64,000 bases of DNA from Rugosimonospora africana. Its GTDB lineage: Bacteria; Actinomycetota; Actinomycetes; Mycobacteriales; Micromonosporaceae. Shown here in pieces: positions 1-8,268 of this stretch. The notes under the pieces are model-generated. The model did no database searches and was not told the origin of the DNA. It saw only the letters and a program-made list of their open reading frames with translations. The position numbers and the translations under genes are program-made. The stretch spans positions 62,001 to 126,000 of the forward strand of contig NZ_BONZ01000034.1 of assembly GCF_016862975.1 (NCBI RefSeq). Direction: 5' to 3'. Position 1 is the first letter of the stretch. Each line of letters begins with the position of its first letter.

Positions 1-746
1 TGCGGGCTACGCCTGCCGGGCAACCGGACTCGCCGGCCGTCTTGCCGGGCGCGACCCTGTCACCGGCCGGCGCGCGCTCCTCGCGGGTGGCGTCCTCGCG
101 GGTGGCGTCCTCGCTGCGCGCGGAAATCGCCGAGGGACTGCGCTTCCTCTCCCGGCGCCCGTTGCTGCGCGCCCTGGCAGGTGCGGTGGCCCTCAACAAC
201 CTCCTGATGGAGGCCGTGTTCGGCATCCTCGTGTTGTACGCCCTGCGCGTGCTGCACCTGGGACCGGCGCAGTACGGTCTGCTGTTCACCGCGTACGCCC
301 TCGGTGGTGTCCTTGGCGGCTCCTACGCGGTACGGGTACGGGACCAGTTCGGCGCCGGCCCCGCGGTGACCGGCTCGATGCTGCTGCTGGGCCTGCCGTT
401 CCTGCTGATCGCCCTGGTACCCAACGGATACGCCGCCGGTGTGGCGATGGTCGCGATGGGTACCGGTGAGGGTGTCTGGAACGTACTGACCATGTCCTTA
501 CGTCAGGCCGTGATCCCGGATCCGTTGCGGGGCCGGGTGCTCAGCGCGTTCCGGATGTTCGGCTGGGGCGCGGCCTCCGTCGGATCGGCACTGGGCGGCG
601 CGCTGGCGCACGCTCTCGGGCTGCGATTCCCGGTGCTGCTGGCCGGCGTGGTGCTTCCCGTCGCGGCACTGCTGCTGACGCCCGTACTGTCCACGACGGC
701 GATCGAGCACGCCCGCACGGCCGCCGCGACGCCCCCATCACCTTGA
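1..746 (+). CDS. MFS transporter, C-terminal half (5' end outside window)
   Basis: The frame is open from the window edge (first full codon at base 3) to a TGA at 744-746, so only about 247 residues are seen. They contain roughly six hydrophobic segments separated by short loops, which fits the second six-helix half of a major facilitator permease, probably the drug or siderophore exporter type (MFS_3). The polar stretch before the first visible helix would be the central cytoplasmic loop. A TTG at 42 could initiate, but the frame reads on upstream, so I take this as a truncated view of a longer gene. The substrate cannot be told. The stop codon overlaps the -35 box of the next promoter. Confidence 0.75.
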   Translation, partial: RATPAGQPDSPAVLPGATLSPAGARSSRVASSRVASSLRAEIAEGLRFLSRRPLLRALAGAVALNNLLMEAVFGILVLYALRVLHLGPAQYGLLFTAYALGGVLGGSYAVRVRDQFGAGPAVTGSMLLLGLPFLLIALVPNGYAAGVAMVAMGTGEGVWNVLTMSLRQAVIPDPLRGRVLSAFRMFGWGAASVGSALGGALAHALGLRFPVLLAGVVLPVAALLLTPVLSTTAIEHARTAAATPPSP

Positions 747-771
747 CATCCTTCGATGTGACCGATAACAA
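743..771 (+). promoter_or_regulatory. sigma70-like promoter before the GH43 gene
   Basis: TTGACA at 743-748 is followed after 17 bases by TAACAA at 766-771. The box sits in an unusually AT-rich pocket (GATAACAATC) for this GC-rich DNA. It lies about 200 bases upstream of the arabinanase start, leaving a long leader with no recognisable gene. An operator may overlap the -10 region, but no clean palindrome is visible. Confidence 0.45.
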
Positions 772-966
772 TCGCGGACAGCCCGGGTGCTCCGGCCGCG
801 AGGGAGCCGGCGTGCGCGGTGGCCTCCCGGGTGGATGACCGGTCGACGCCAGCGTCCCTGGGCAACGGGACGCGCCGAGGAAGCGACGGCCCGTCCCAGC
901 TACCCGCGCACGTCCGCCGCCGCCCGGGTCCGACCGGCGCCGGCCGATCCCGGTAAGGAGACTCGC

Positions 967-2397
967 ATGGCGAGTACCAGGAAACGACGCATGTTCCTCG
1001 CGCTGGCGACGGTGGTGGCCGCCGGCTCGGGTACGGTGACCGCGGTCGCGGCCCAGGCGGCCAGCGCCGGCTGCCGGGTCGACTACGCGGTGACCAACCA
1101 GTGGCAGGGCGGTTTCGGCGCCAGCGTGACCGTCACGAACCTGGGCGACGCCGTCAACGGGTGGACGCTGACCTGGTCGTACACGGCCGGACAGGCGGTG
1201 ACCCAGGCGTGGAACGCGACCGTCACCCAGTCCGGCGCAGCGGTGACCGCCCGGGACGCCGGGTACAACGGGTCCCTCGCGACCGGTGCGACCGCCTCCT
1301 TCGGGTTCAACGCCTCGTGGAACAACGCCAGCAACCCGACGCCGGCGAGCTTCGCCCTCAACGGCGTCACCTGTACCGGTGCGGTTTCCGCGACGCCGAC
1401 GCCGACCCGGACCAGCCCCACCCCGACGCCCACCCGCACAAGCCCGACGCCGACCCCCACCAGCACCACGCCGGTGCCCCCGCAGGCCACCCCGACCACG
1501 CCTCCGGCCGCGTACCCGAACCCCGGCGTCGTCACCGGTGACACCGGCGTCCACGACCCGTCCGTGGTCAAGACGCCCAGCGGCGGCTACATCCTGGTGC
1601 ACACCGGCGCGAACATCAGCATCAAGACCTCGACCGACCGCACCGCCTGGCACAACGCCGGATCCGCGTTTCCCAGCGGCGCGTCCTGGACACTGTCCTA
1701 CACCGGCGGCAGCAACCAGCTCTGGGCGCCCGACATCTCGTACCACAACGGCAAGTACTACATGTACTACGCCGCCTCCTCGTTCGGCTCGCAGAACTCG
1801 GCCATCTTCCTGGCGACGAGTTCCACCGGCGCGTCCGGCAGCTGGACGAACCAGGGCCTGATCATCTCCACCAGCAGCAGCAACAACTACAACGCCATCG
1901 ACCCCAACCTCGTCGTCGACGACCAGGGCCGGTGGTGGCTGGACTTCGGCTCGTTCTGGACCGGGATCAAGATGATCCCGCTCGACCCGGCCACCGGCAA
2001 GCGCTCGGGCACCAGCGTCACCAGCCTCGCGCAACGCACCGGCGGCACCACCGCGATCGAGGCACCGTACATCTTCAAGCACGGCAGCTACTACTACCTC
2101 TGGGTCTCGTTCGACCTGTGCTGCCAGGGCGCGTCCAGCACGTACCGCATCATGGTCGGCCGGTCGACGAGCGTGACCGGACCCTACGCCGACCGGAACG
2201 GCACCGCGATGACCGCCGGTGGCGGCACTCAGATCCTCGCCGGTCACGGCAGCATCCACGGTCCCGGTCACGAGGCTGTGTTCGCCGACACCGACGCGAA
2301 CGTCCTGGTTTACCACTACTACGCCAACAGCGGCGCCTCGTACCTCGGCATCAACCTGCTCGGCTACGACTCGTCCGGCTGGCCTTTCGTGTATTAG
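967..2397 (+). CDS. secreted GH43 arabinan endo-1,5-alpha-L-arabinosidase with N-terminal CBM2
   Basis: The 476-residue protein starts at the ATG after TAAGGAG, not at upstream in-frame starts. Residues 1-34 form a Sec signal peptide ending near ASA. Residues 35-137 are a carbohydrate-binding module family 2 domain with bracketing cysteines (C36, C136) and several exposed tryptophans, which bind cellulose or xylan. A Thr/Pro linker (about 140-180) contains repeated PTPTRTS units. Residues 190-476 are a five-bladed GH43 catalytic domain: HDPSVV gives base D197, IDPNLV gives D312, IEAPYI gives acid E365, and GHGSIHGPGH carries the metal-binding histidine. It would cleave alpha-1,5-arabinan side chains outside the cell. 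It stands apart from the xylan cluster further along but fits the same plant-wall diet. Confidence 0.9.
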   Translation: MASTRKRRMFLALATVVAAGSGTVTAVAAQAASAGCRVDYAVTNQWQGGFGASVTVTNLGDAVNGWTLTWSYTAGQAVTQAWNATVTQSGAAVTARDAGYNGSLATGATASFGFNASWNNASNPTPASFALNGVTCTGAVSATPTPTRTSPTPTPTRTSPTPTPTSTTPVPPQATPTTPPAAYPNPGVVTGDTGVHDPSVVKTPSGGYILVHTGANISIKTSTDRTAWHNAGSAFPSGASWTLSYTGGSNQLWAPDISYHNGKYYMYYAASSFGSQNSAIFLATSSTGASGSWTNQGLIISTSSSNNYNAIDPNLVVDDQGRWWLDFGSFWTGIKMIPLDPATGKRSGTSVTSLAQRTGGTTAIEAPYIFKHGSYYYLWVSFDLCCQGASSTYRIMVGRSTSVTGPYADRNGTAMTAGGGTQILAGHGSIHGPGHEAVFADTDANVLVYHYYANSGASYLGINLLGYDSSGWPFVY

Positions 2398-2490
2398 TGC
2401 CTGTTGGCAACCCGGCTGACCGGCACGCCCCACCCGGCGTGCCGGTCGCTCGAGTTGCCGGTGGTGCCACCGCTGCATACGTTGATGCGC

Positions 2491-3105
2491 ATGAACCCGG
2501 AACCGGACGAGACACGGGTCGCGTTCGACTACCGCCCGCTGCGCGCGGCGCGCAACCTGACCCGGGGACTGGCCGTGTCGGTGTTGGCCCTCGCGGTGGT
2601 CGGCCTGGTGGTGGTGCTGCTGTTGTTCGCCGTGTCCTGGGTTCTCGGACTCATCGTGGCGGTCCCGTTCCTGGCCTTCTTCGGTGCCGCGCTGAACCTG
2701 GCGAGAGGCTTCGTGGACCTGAGACGGTGGGATCCGCGGCAGTGGAATCCGAAACGGTGGGACCCGAGACGGTGGACTCGACCGACCCACGCGGCGGCAC
2801 CGGCCCGGCCGTACCTGCTGCGGATCGGCGCTGATGGACTCATCGTGGAGTTGGGCCCGGAGCGCCCGGCGATCGTCGCGTGGCGCCACGTGGAGTCGAT
2901 CGACGTGGCGGGCCGGGGACCGGGCGCCGCTCTCGTCCTGCGGCTCGCGCCGACGGCCGCCGACCGCGCCCGGCCGCCGTTTGTGCGGCCGTTCGCGATC
3001 CGGTTCCGCGACATGGACACCGAGCCGGCGCGGGTACTGGAGGCGCTGCGCCGGTACGCCGCGGGCCGCGTGCCGATTCCGGGCACGCCGCCGGCCACTT
3101 CCTGA
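2491..3105 (+). CDS. membrane protein with tandem Trp-rich linker, function unknown
   Basis: About 204 residues. Residues 25-70 form one or two transmembrane segments. A short Trp-rich repeat follows (RRWDP, QWNP, KRWDP, RRW), then a soluble C-terminal part whose beta-rich pattern (LLRIGADGLIVEL, IVAWRHVESIDV) resembles a bacterial PH-like domain facing the cytoplasm. This type occurs widely in actinomycetes without a known role. The ATG at 2491 is preferred because the residues before it are not conserved-looking; there is no strong ribosome site. It could be translated from the transcript of the GH43 gene 93 bases upstream. Confidence 0.6.
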   Translation: MNPEPDETRVAFDYRPLRAARNLTRGLAVSVLALAVVGLVVVLLLFAVSWVLGLIVAVPFLAFFGAALNLARGFVDLRRWDPRQWNPKRWDPRRWTRPTHAAAPARPYLLRIGADGLIVELGPERPAIVAWRHVESIDVAGRGPGAALVLRLAPTAADRARPPFVRPFAIRFRDMDTEPARVLEALRRYAAGRVPIPGTPPATS

Positions 3106-3250
3106 GGCTCACGCCGCCGGCCACTTTCCTGAATCGCGGGCGGCGTCGGGCTGAACCCACGGGCACCACCGGGCTACCGCCGGCACGCCGCTGAGACCGC
3201 GGGCACCGCCGGGCAGGCGTGCGATGGGACGCATGCGCCAGAATGCCGCC

Positions 3251-3454
3251 ATGCCAGACCTCACGTGCCGCCGGTGTGGTCGCCCGGTGGAGAGGTTCGC
3301 CGACCAGTTCGACCTGTTCGAGCAGATGCACTGGGTCTGCTTCCACTATGAGTTCGAGCACGGCGACATCGATCCGGACTGGGTGTGCGCAGCCGGCGGC
3401 TGCCCCTCGGCCGTGCACTCCCCGACACCGCGCCCGGAGAAGCCCCGGGATTGA
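3251..3454 (+). CDS. small Cys-rich (zinc-ribbon-like) protein
   Basis: 67 residues from the ATG at 3251. CxxC occurs near the start (TCRRCG), a single cysteine sits in WVCFHYEF, and a later C-x5-C is present in VCAAGGC, so a metal-binding fold is likely. The centre is rich in aromatic and acidic residues. An in-frame start at 3224 would add nine residues that look like leader sequence. No partner gene is obvious; the MarR regulator begins 63 bases downstream. Function unknown. Confidence 0.45.
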   Translation: MPDLTCRRCGRPVERFADQFDLFEQMHWVCFHYEFEHGDIDPDWVCAAGGCPSAVHSPTPRPEKPRD

Positions 3455-3480
3455 TCCCCAGCCGGCGAGTGGCGCGAGTC

Positions 3481-3496
3481 ACTTGAAGCTTCAACT
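3481..3496. promoter_or_regulatory. MarR-type palindromic operator
   Basis: The sequence ACTTGAAGCTTCAACT has a perfect 12-base palindromic core, TTGAAGCTTCAA, at 3483-3494. It lies 21 bases upstream of the MarR start codon. A short AT-containing dyad just in front of a MarR gene is the usual place for autorepression; binding by this particular protein is inferred. Confidence 0.6.
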
Positions 3497-3517
3497 AACG
3501 GCGGTACGCTCGGAGTC

Positions 3518-4207
3518 GTGAGCAGCAAGCCGGAGCCGGTGACCAGTGAGCCCGAACCGCGTTGGCTCACGCCCGCCGAGCGGGCCGGGTGGCTGTCGCT
3601 GGCCGGCATCCTGATCCGGCTGCCCGGCGCGCTGGACTCGCAGTTGCAGCGCGACGCCGGCATGAACACCTTCGAGTACTTCGTGCTGAGCGGCTTGTCG
3701 ATGGCGCCCAAGCACACCCTGCGGATGACCGAGTTGGCCGCCTTCGTCAGCGGCTCTCCGTCACGGCTGTCGCACGTCGTCAAGCGGCTCGAGCAGCGTG
3801 GTTGGGTACGCCGCGACCTCGACCCGCAGGACGCCCGGTGCACCAACGCGGTGCTCACCGAAGCCGGTTGGGACAAGGTCGTGGCGAGCGCACCTGGACA
3901 CGTCGAGGCGGTCCGGCACCTGGTCATCGACGCGTTGACGAGCGGCCAGATCCGGCAGCTGCACGAGATCGGCGAACGCATCCTCGGCCGGGTTGCCCCC
4001 GACGAACCATGTACCGCCTACCGCCCGGCGACGCACGAAACGACACCCACGACACATCCGGCGGAAGCCTCAACGCGTCAAACCGAGCCTTCGACGCGTC
4101 AAGCGAAATCGACAGCGCATCAAACGAAACCCACGACGCGTCAAGCGGCGTCCACGCATCAAACGCAACCGGCAACACCTCGATCGAAGAAGGTACCCAG
4201 GTCATGA
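3518..4207 (+). CDS. MarR-family regulator with repetitive Thr/Gln/Arg-rich C-terminal tail
   Basis: 229 residues from a GTG. Residues 20-160 are a winged-helix MarR domain: a dimerisation helix at both ends, a recognition helix around FVSGSPSRLSHVVKRLEQRG, and the wing RRDLDPQDARCTNAVLTEAG. Such proteins repress an adjacent enzyme gene and release DNA on binding a small phenolic or on oxidation. The last 65 residues are abnormal: a low-complexity tail with repeated TRQ, HQT and THQ units, encoded by a short imperfect DNA repeat. The stop overlaps the next gene's ATG (ATGA), so the two are translationally coupled. The palindrome at 3483-3494 is the probable operator. Confidence 0.85.
   Translation: MSSKPEPVTSEPEPRWLTPAERAGWLSLAGILIRLPGALDSQLQRDAGMNTFEYFVLSGLSMAPKHTLRMTELAAFVSGSPSRLSHVVKRLEQRGWVRRDLDPQDARCTNAVLTEAGWDKVVASAPGHVEAVRHLVIDALTSGQIRQLHEIGERILGRVAPDEPCTAYRPATHETTPTTHPAEASTRQTEPSTRQAKSTAHQTKPTTRQAASTHQTQPATPRSKKVPRS
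4072..4166 (+). repeat. imperfect short tandem repeat inside the MarR gene
   Basis: Units resembling ACGCGTCAA and its variant CGCATCAAACG recur five times at spacings of about 18-24 bases. They encode the repetitive MarR tail. A second frame is also open here and reads Ser/Asn/Ala-rich sequence straight into the downstream gene, which suggests slippage-driven growth of DNA between two once-separate genes. Confidence 0.5.
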
Positions 4208-5793
4208 CGGACTACGGCCACGAGTTGCTCTTCGGCACGTTTCTCACGCCGACGGCCCAGCGCCCCGAGCAGGTGGTGGCGCTCGCACAGCTGGCCGAGC
4301 AGGCGGAGCTGGACCTCGCCACGTTCCAGGACCACCCCTACCAGCCGGCGTTCCTGGACACCTGGACGCTGATGTCGTACCTCGCCGCCGCGACCTCCCG
4401 CATCCGGCTGTCCGCCAACGTGCTGAACCTGCCGCTGCGCCAGCCGGTCGTGGTGGCCCGCAGCGCGGCGAGCCTCGACCTGCTCAGCGGTGGCCGGGTC
4501 GAGCTGGGCATCGGCGCGGGCGGGTTCTGGGACGCGATCGAGGCCAGTGGCGGGCGGAGGCTCACCCCTGGCCAGTCGGTGGACGCGCTGGAGGAGGCGA
4601 TCCGGATCATCCGCGAGGTCTGGGACGCCGAGCAGCGCGGCGGGATCCGCGTCGCTGGCGACTATTACCGCGTCATGGGCGCCAAGCGCGGACCGGCGCC
4701 CGCGCACGACATCGGCATCTGGGTCGGCGCGTACAAGCCGCGCATGCTGCGGTTGATCGGGCGGGTCGCGGACGGGTCGCTGCCCAGCCTGCCGTACCTG
4801 AGCCGGGGCCCCGCCGAACTGGTCGACATTAACGCGTACATCGACGAGGGCGCGGCCGCCGCCGGGCGCGATCCCCGCTCGGTGCGCCGCCTGCTCAACA
4901 TCGCCGGACGGTTCACCAACACCGCCTCCGGACTGCTCGACGGGCCAGCCGACCAGTGGGCCGAAGACCTGGCCGGGCTCGCCCTGGACCACGGCATCTC
5001 CGGCTTCATCCTGATGGGCGACGACCCTTCGACGATCCAGCGATTCGGGCAGGAGGTGGCACCCGCGGTACGGGAACTGGTCGCCGCGGAGCGGTCCGGC
5101 CCGGGTACCAACAAGAAGCCCGGCGACGACGAGCCTGGCCGGGAGGTAATCGAGGCCGGCGCCCCGTCCGCCTTCGCCACCACCCCGCCGCCGGCCACCC
5201 GGCTGACCGAGCACCGGCTCTGGGACGAGTCCGAGCGTCCGGTACGGCCACCGACCCCGGCGGGTCAGGTGTACTCGGAGCGTGCGCGGACCGTCGGCGG
5301 CCACCTCATCGAGGTGCACGACCACCTGCGCGAGGAGCTGACGCAGATCCGCGACCTGATCGACCAGGTCAAGCGCGGTGCCGCGTCGGTGAGCCGGGCC
5401 CGCGCGGCACTCAATGAGATGACGCTGCGGCAGAACAACTGGACCCTGGGCGCATACTGCGCGTCCTACTGCACGATGCTGACCCAGCACCACGGGATCG
5501 AGGACGGGTCGATCTTCCCGCACCTGCGCCGGTCCGATCCGGCGCTGGTGCCGGTCATCGACCGCCTCCAGCAGGAACACGTCGTCATTCACGAGGTGGT
5601 CGAGGCCGTCGACCGGGCCCTGGTCGATCTGGTACGCGCCGCCGACGACGGGCACCCGGCGCCGGAGGACTTCGACGGGATCCAGAACGCGGTGGACGTG
5701 CTCACCGACACCCTGCTGTCCCACCTGAGCTATGAGGAGCAGCAGATCGTCGAGCCCATCGCACGTCACGGGTTCTTCCCGGGCCAGGTGTGA
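4204..5793 (+). CDS. LLM-class flavin-dependent oxidoreductase fused to a hemerythrin-like domain
   Basis: 529 residues. Residues 8-295 form a luciferase-like TIM barrel as in F420- or FMN-dependent monooxygenases and dehydrogenases (FQDHPYQP near the start, SGGRVELGIGAGG at 95-107). Residues 300-360 are a Pro- and charge-rich linker. Residues 365-520 are a four-helix hemerythrin-like domain with candidate di-iron ligands H372/H374, H429/H430, E433, H459/H463, H507 and E511/E512. The first domain would oxidise or reduce an unknown organic substrate; the second may sense or bind oxygen or nitric oxide. The usual family length without the fusion is about 300 residues. The start overlaps the MarR stop, making it the likely repressor target. 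The substrate cannot be predicted. Confidence 0.85.
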   Translation: MTDYGHELLFGTFLTPTAQRPEQVVALAQLAEQAELDLATFQDHPYQPAFLDTWTLMSYLAAATSRIRLSANVLNLPLRQPVVVARSAASLDLLSGGRVELGIGAGGFWDAIEASGGRRLTPGQSVDALEEAIRIIREVWDAEQRGGIRVAGDYYRVMGAKRGPAPAHDIGIWVGAYKPRMLRLIGRVADGSLPSLPYLSRGPAELVDINAYIDEGAAAAGRDPRSVRRLLNIAGRFTNTASGLLDGPADQWAEDLAGLALDHGISGFILMGDDPSTIQRFGQEVAPAVRELVAAERSGPGTNKKPGDDEPGREVIEAGAPSAFATTPPPATRLTEHRLWDESERPVRPPTPAGQVYSERARTVGGHLIEVHDHLREELTQIRDLIDQVKRGAASVSRARAALNEMTLRQNNWTLGAYCASYCTMLTQHHGIEDGSIFPHLRRSDPALVPVIDRLQQEHVVIHEVVEAVDRALVDLVRAADDGHPAPEDFDGIQNAVDVLTDTLLSHLSYEEQQIVEPIARHGFFPGQV

Positions 5794-5920
5794 TCGGCCA
5801 GGTCTGACCGGGCCCAGCCCCGACCGCGGCAGATCCGACCGAGCCAGTCCCCACTGAGCCAGATTCCCCCATGGCAGATCCGACGGGACCTGGACCCCGG
5901 TCGCTCCACGAGGCCGCGAT

Positions 5921-5939
5921 TTAGGCTAGCCTTACCTAA
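5921..5939. promoter_or_regulatory. IdeR/DtxR-type iron box
   Basis: The 19-mer TTAGGCTAGCCTTACCTAA closely matches the actinobacterial iron-box consensus TTAGGTTAGGCTAACCTAA, with strong TTAGG/CCTAA arms. It ends on the first base of the ATG of the DUF2470 gene, so a bound iron-loaded repressor would block either the promoter or a leaderless start. Confidence 0.75.
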
Positions 5940-6730
5940 TGCGCAGCCCCGCCTCGCCCGCCGAGATCGCCCGTACCCTGGTCGCCGGCCATCTCCCCGG
6001 GCTCGCCCACGTACCTCGGTGGCCGGTACCCCTGCCGATCCGGTACGCCGCGGACACCGCCGGCCAACCGCTCATCCTCGCCGGGTACGCCTCCGCCGCC
6101 GCCGAGGCGCTGTGGCGGGCCGGGGACGGACCCGACGTACCGGTGGCGATCGCGGTGTCCGATGTGGCACCCGTTCCGGAGGCGCCGTGCCTGGGCCGGG
6201 CCTGGGTGGCGGGCTGGGCGCGACCGCTGACCGGCACCGCCGCGCGGGATGCCGCGCTGGACTTCGCCGCCGTCCACCCGACCGGCGACCTGCTGCTGCT
6301 CGGCCAGGGGTTCGTGCTGTACCGGGTCGAGGTCGCGGCGGTACGCCTCGAGCCACCGACCGGCGAGCCCGCCGGTGACCCCGTCGAGATCGATCCGGCA
6401 GGCTACGCGGCCGCCGAGCCCGACCCGCTCCACGTGATCGAGAACGCGCTGCTGTCCGGGCTCGCCCACCACCACCGCGGCGAACTGGCAGCGATGCTGC
6501 ACCGGCTCGCACCCACCGCCGGTACGTGCGGGGCGATCGTCACGCCGGTCCGGATCGACCGGTACGGCATGCTCGTCGACCTCACCGACCCGACCGCCGA
6601 CGACCGGGTGGCGCCGCGCCGGATCCGGGTGGACTTCCCCGCCCCGCTGCGCGACGCGCGCCAGTTCGTCACGTTGCTGCGCCCGGATCACCCGACGGCA
6701 CGCGGACCGGCCCGGTACGAGCGCCGCTGA
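5939..6730 (+). CDS. DUF2470 domain protein, putative iron-regulated heme-handling protein
   Basis: 263 residues. The N-terminal half has a split-barrel look as in heme-utilisation (HugZ-like) and PNP-oxidase relatives. The C-terminal part (about 165-250: DPLHVIENALLSGLAHHHRGEL, then RIDRYGMLVDL) matches the DUF2470 pattern found at the end of those proteins, including His-rich HHH. Family members bind or degrade heme for iron release, and in actinomycetes they are often under DtxR/IdeR control. The iron box abutting the ATG supports that here. The gene stands alone and faces the gnd gene across a shared terminator. A start slightly downstream is possible because the operator runs into this ATG. 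Confidence 0.75.
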   Translation: MRSPASPAEIARTLVAGHLPGLAHVPRWPVPLPIRYAADTAGQPLILAGYASAAAEALWRAGDGPDVPVAIAVSDVAPVPEAPCLGRAWVAGWARPLTGTAARDAALDFAAVHPTGDLLLLGQGFVLYRVEVAAVRLEPPTGEPAGDPVEIDPAGYAAAEPDPLHVIENALLSGLAHHHRGELAAMLHRLAPTAGTCGAIVTPVRIDRYGMLVDLTDPTADDRVAPRRIRVDFPAPLRDARQFVTLLRPDHPTARGPARYERR

Positions 6731-6739
6731 CGACCGGCG

Positions 6740-6773
6740 CTGACGACCGGCCTCACACCGGGCCGGTCGTCAG
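6740..6773. terminator. bidirectional terminator hairpin
   Basis: A perfect 13-base stem (CTGACGACCGGCC with its complement) and an 8-base loop lie between the convergent DUF2470 and gnd genes. A partial extra copy of the left arm precedes it. There is no T tract, as is usual in GC-rich actinomycetes. Confidence 0.7.
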
Positions 6774-6789
6774 CGGGAATGTATTCGCC

Positions 6790-8268
6790 TTATGCCGAGG
6801 CCGACTCGGCTCCCCCGGTCTCCGACCGGTCGCCGGCCCACAGCGTGTGGAAGCTGCCCTCGCGGTCGACCCGGCGGTAGGTGTGCGCGCCGAAGTTGTC
6901 CCGCAGTCCCTGGATCAGCGCGGCCGGCAGCCGGTTGCGGCGCAGGCCGTCGAAGTATGCCAGCGACGAGGAGAACGCCGGGGTGGGGATGCCGGCCCGG
7001 GCCGAGTCCGCGACCACCCGCCGCCAGCTCGGCACGCCGTCGAGAATCGCCTTCGCGAAATACGGCGCCGCCATCAGCGTGGCCAGGTCGGGCTGCTCGT
7101 CGTATGCCTCCCGGATCCGGTCGAGGAACCGCGCCCGGATGATGCAGCCACCCCGCCAGATCGTGGACACGCCGCCCAGGTCGATGTCCCAGCCGTACTC
7201 CTGGCTGCCGGCACGGATGTGGTCGAAGCCCTGCGCGTACGCGACGATCTTCGAGGCGAGCAGCGCCTTGCGTACGTCCTCGATGAAGGCGTCGCGATCG
7301 GTGACCATCCAGGAGTCATTGCCGGTGCCGGCGAACGTGCGGGCGGCGAGCTTGCGCTGGTCGGCGTGGCCGGACAGCGACCGCGCGAACGTGGCCTCGG
7401 CGATGCCGGTGATCGGGATGCCCAGGTCGAGCGCGCTCTGCACGGTCCACCGGCCGGTGCCCTTCTGCTCGGCCTGGTCCAGCACGATGTCCACGAACGG
7501 TTTGCCGGTGGTCGCGTCGGTGTGTGCCAGCACGTCCGCGGTGATCTCGATGAGGAACGACTCCAGCTCGCCGGAGTTCCAGCCGCGGAAGATCTCGGCG
7601 ATCTCCGCCGGACCGGCCGACAGCCCGGCGCGCAGCAGGTCGTACGCCTCCGCGATGAGCTGCATGTCGGCGTACTCGATGCCGTTGTGCACCATCTTGA
7701 CGAAGTGCCCGGCGCCGTCCGGGCCGATGTGGATGCAGCACGGGACGTCGTCGACCTGCGCCGCGATCGACTCGAAGATGGGGCCGAGCTTGGCGTAGGA
7801 CTCGTCGGAGCCGCCGGGCATGATGCTCGGCCCGTGCAGAGCGCCCTCCTCGCCGCCGGACACGCCGGTTCCGACGAAGTGCAGCCCGTGCTCGCGCAGC
7901 GCCTCTTCACGGCGGCGGGTGTCGGCGTAGTGGGCGTTGCCACAGTCGACCACGATGTCGCCCGGCTCCAGCAGCGGCACCAGCTCGTCGATGACCGCGT
8001 CCGTCGGGCCGCCCGCCTTCACCATCACGATGACCGCGCGGGGCCGCTCCAGCGAGGCGACGAAGTCGGCCATCGACTCGCTGGGCACGAACGTGCCCTC
8101 GGTGCCGTGGTCGGTCATCAGGCTGCGGGTGCGTTCGACGGAACGGTTGTGCAAAGCAACCGTGAAGCCGTGCCGGGCCAGATTACGAGCCAAGTTGCGG
8201 CCCATGACCGCCAGTCCGGTCACGCCGATCTGCGCTGTGCCCCGAACCGGAGTCGACTGCTCACTCAT
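6790..8268 (-). CDS. gnd: 6-phosphogluconate dehydrogenase, decarboxylating
   Basis: 492 residues from the ATG at 8268; an in-frame GTG at 8280 is a weaker choice. It oxidatively decarboxylates 6-phosphogluconate to ribulose 5-phosphate with NADP, in the cytoplasmic pentose phosphate pathway. The N-terminal Rossmann motif GLAVMGRNLA is near residue 18, followed by the NRS segment that selects NADP. The substrate motifs GTGVSGGEEGALHGPSIMPG and KMVHNGIEYADMQ carry the catalytic lysine and glutamate. The length equals that of the usual long-form enzyme. It is monocistronic by its surroundings. In a pentose-eating organism it supplies NADPH and links the xylan locus to central metabolism, but nothing shows co-regulation. 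Confidence 0.95.
   Translation of the reverse strand: MSEQSTPVRGTAQIGVTGLAVMGRNLARNLARHGFTVALHNRSVERTRSLMTDHGTEGTFVPSESMADFVASLERPRAVIVMVKAGGPTDAVIDELVPLLEPGDIVVDCGNAHYADTRRREEALREHGLHFVGTGVSGGEEGALHGPSIMPGGSDESYAKLGPIFESIAAQVDDVPCCIHIGPDGAGHFVKMVHNGIEYADMQLIAEAYDLLRAGLSAGPAEIAEIFRGWNSGELESFLIEITADVLAHTDATTGKPFVDIVLDQAEQKGTGRWTVQSALDLGIPITGIAEATFARSLSGHADQRKLAARTFAGTGNDSWMVTDRDAFIEDVRKALLASKIVAYAQGFDHIRAGSQEYGWDIDLGGVSTIWRGGCIIRARFLDRIREAYDEQPDLATLMAAPYFAKAILDGVPSWRRVVADSARAGIPTPAFSSSLAYFDGLRRNRLPAALIQGLRDNFGAHTYRRVDREGSFHTLWAGDRSETGGAESASA

Noticed and set aside
541-2889. 782-codon open frame on the minus strand
   Set aside because: Antisense to the GH43 gene, whose domains and signal peptide are unmistakable.
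4159-5769. 536-codon minus-strand frame
   Set aside because: Mirror of the LLM-hemerythrin gene with no motif of its own.
5800-5900. short direct repeats (GCAGATCCGAC twice)
   Set aside because: Only two copies, no spacer regularity and no CRISPR-like architecture; judged trivial.
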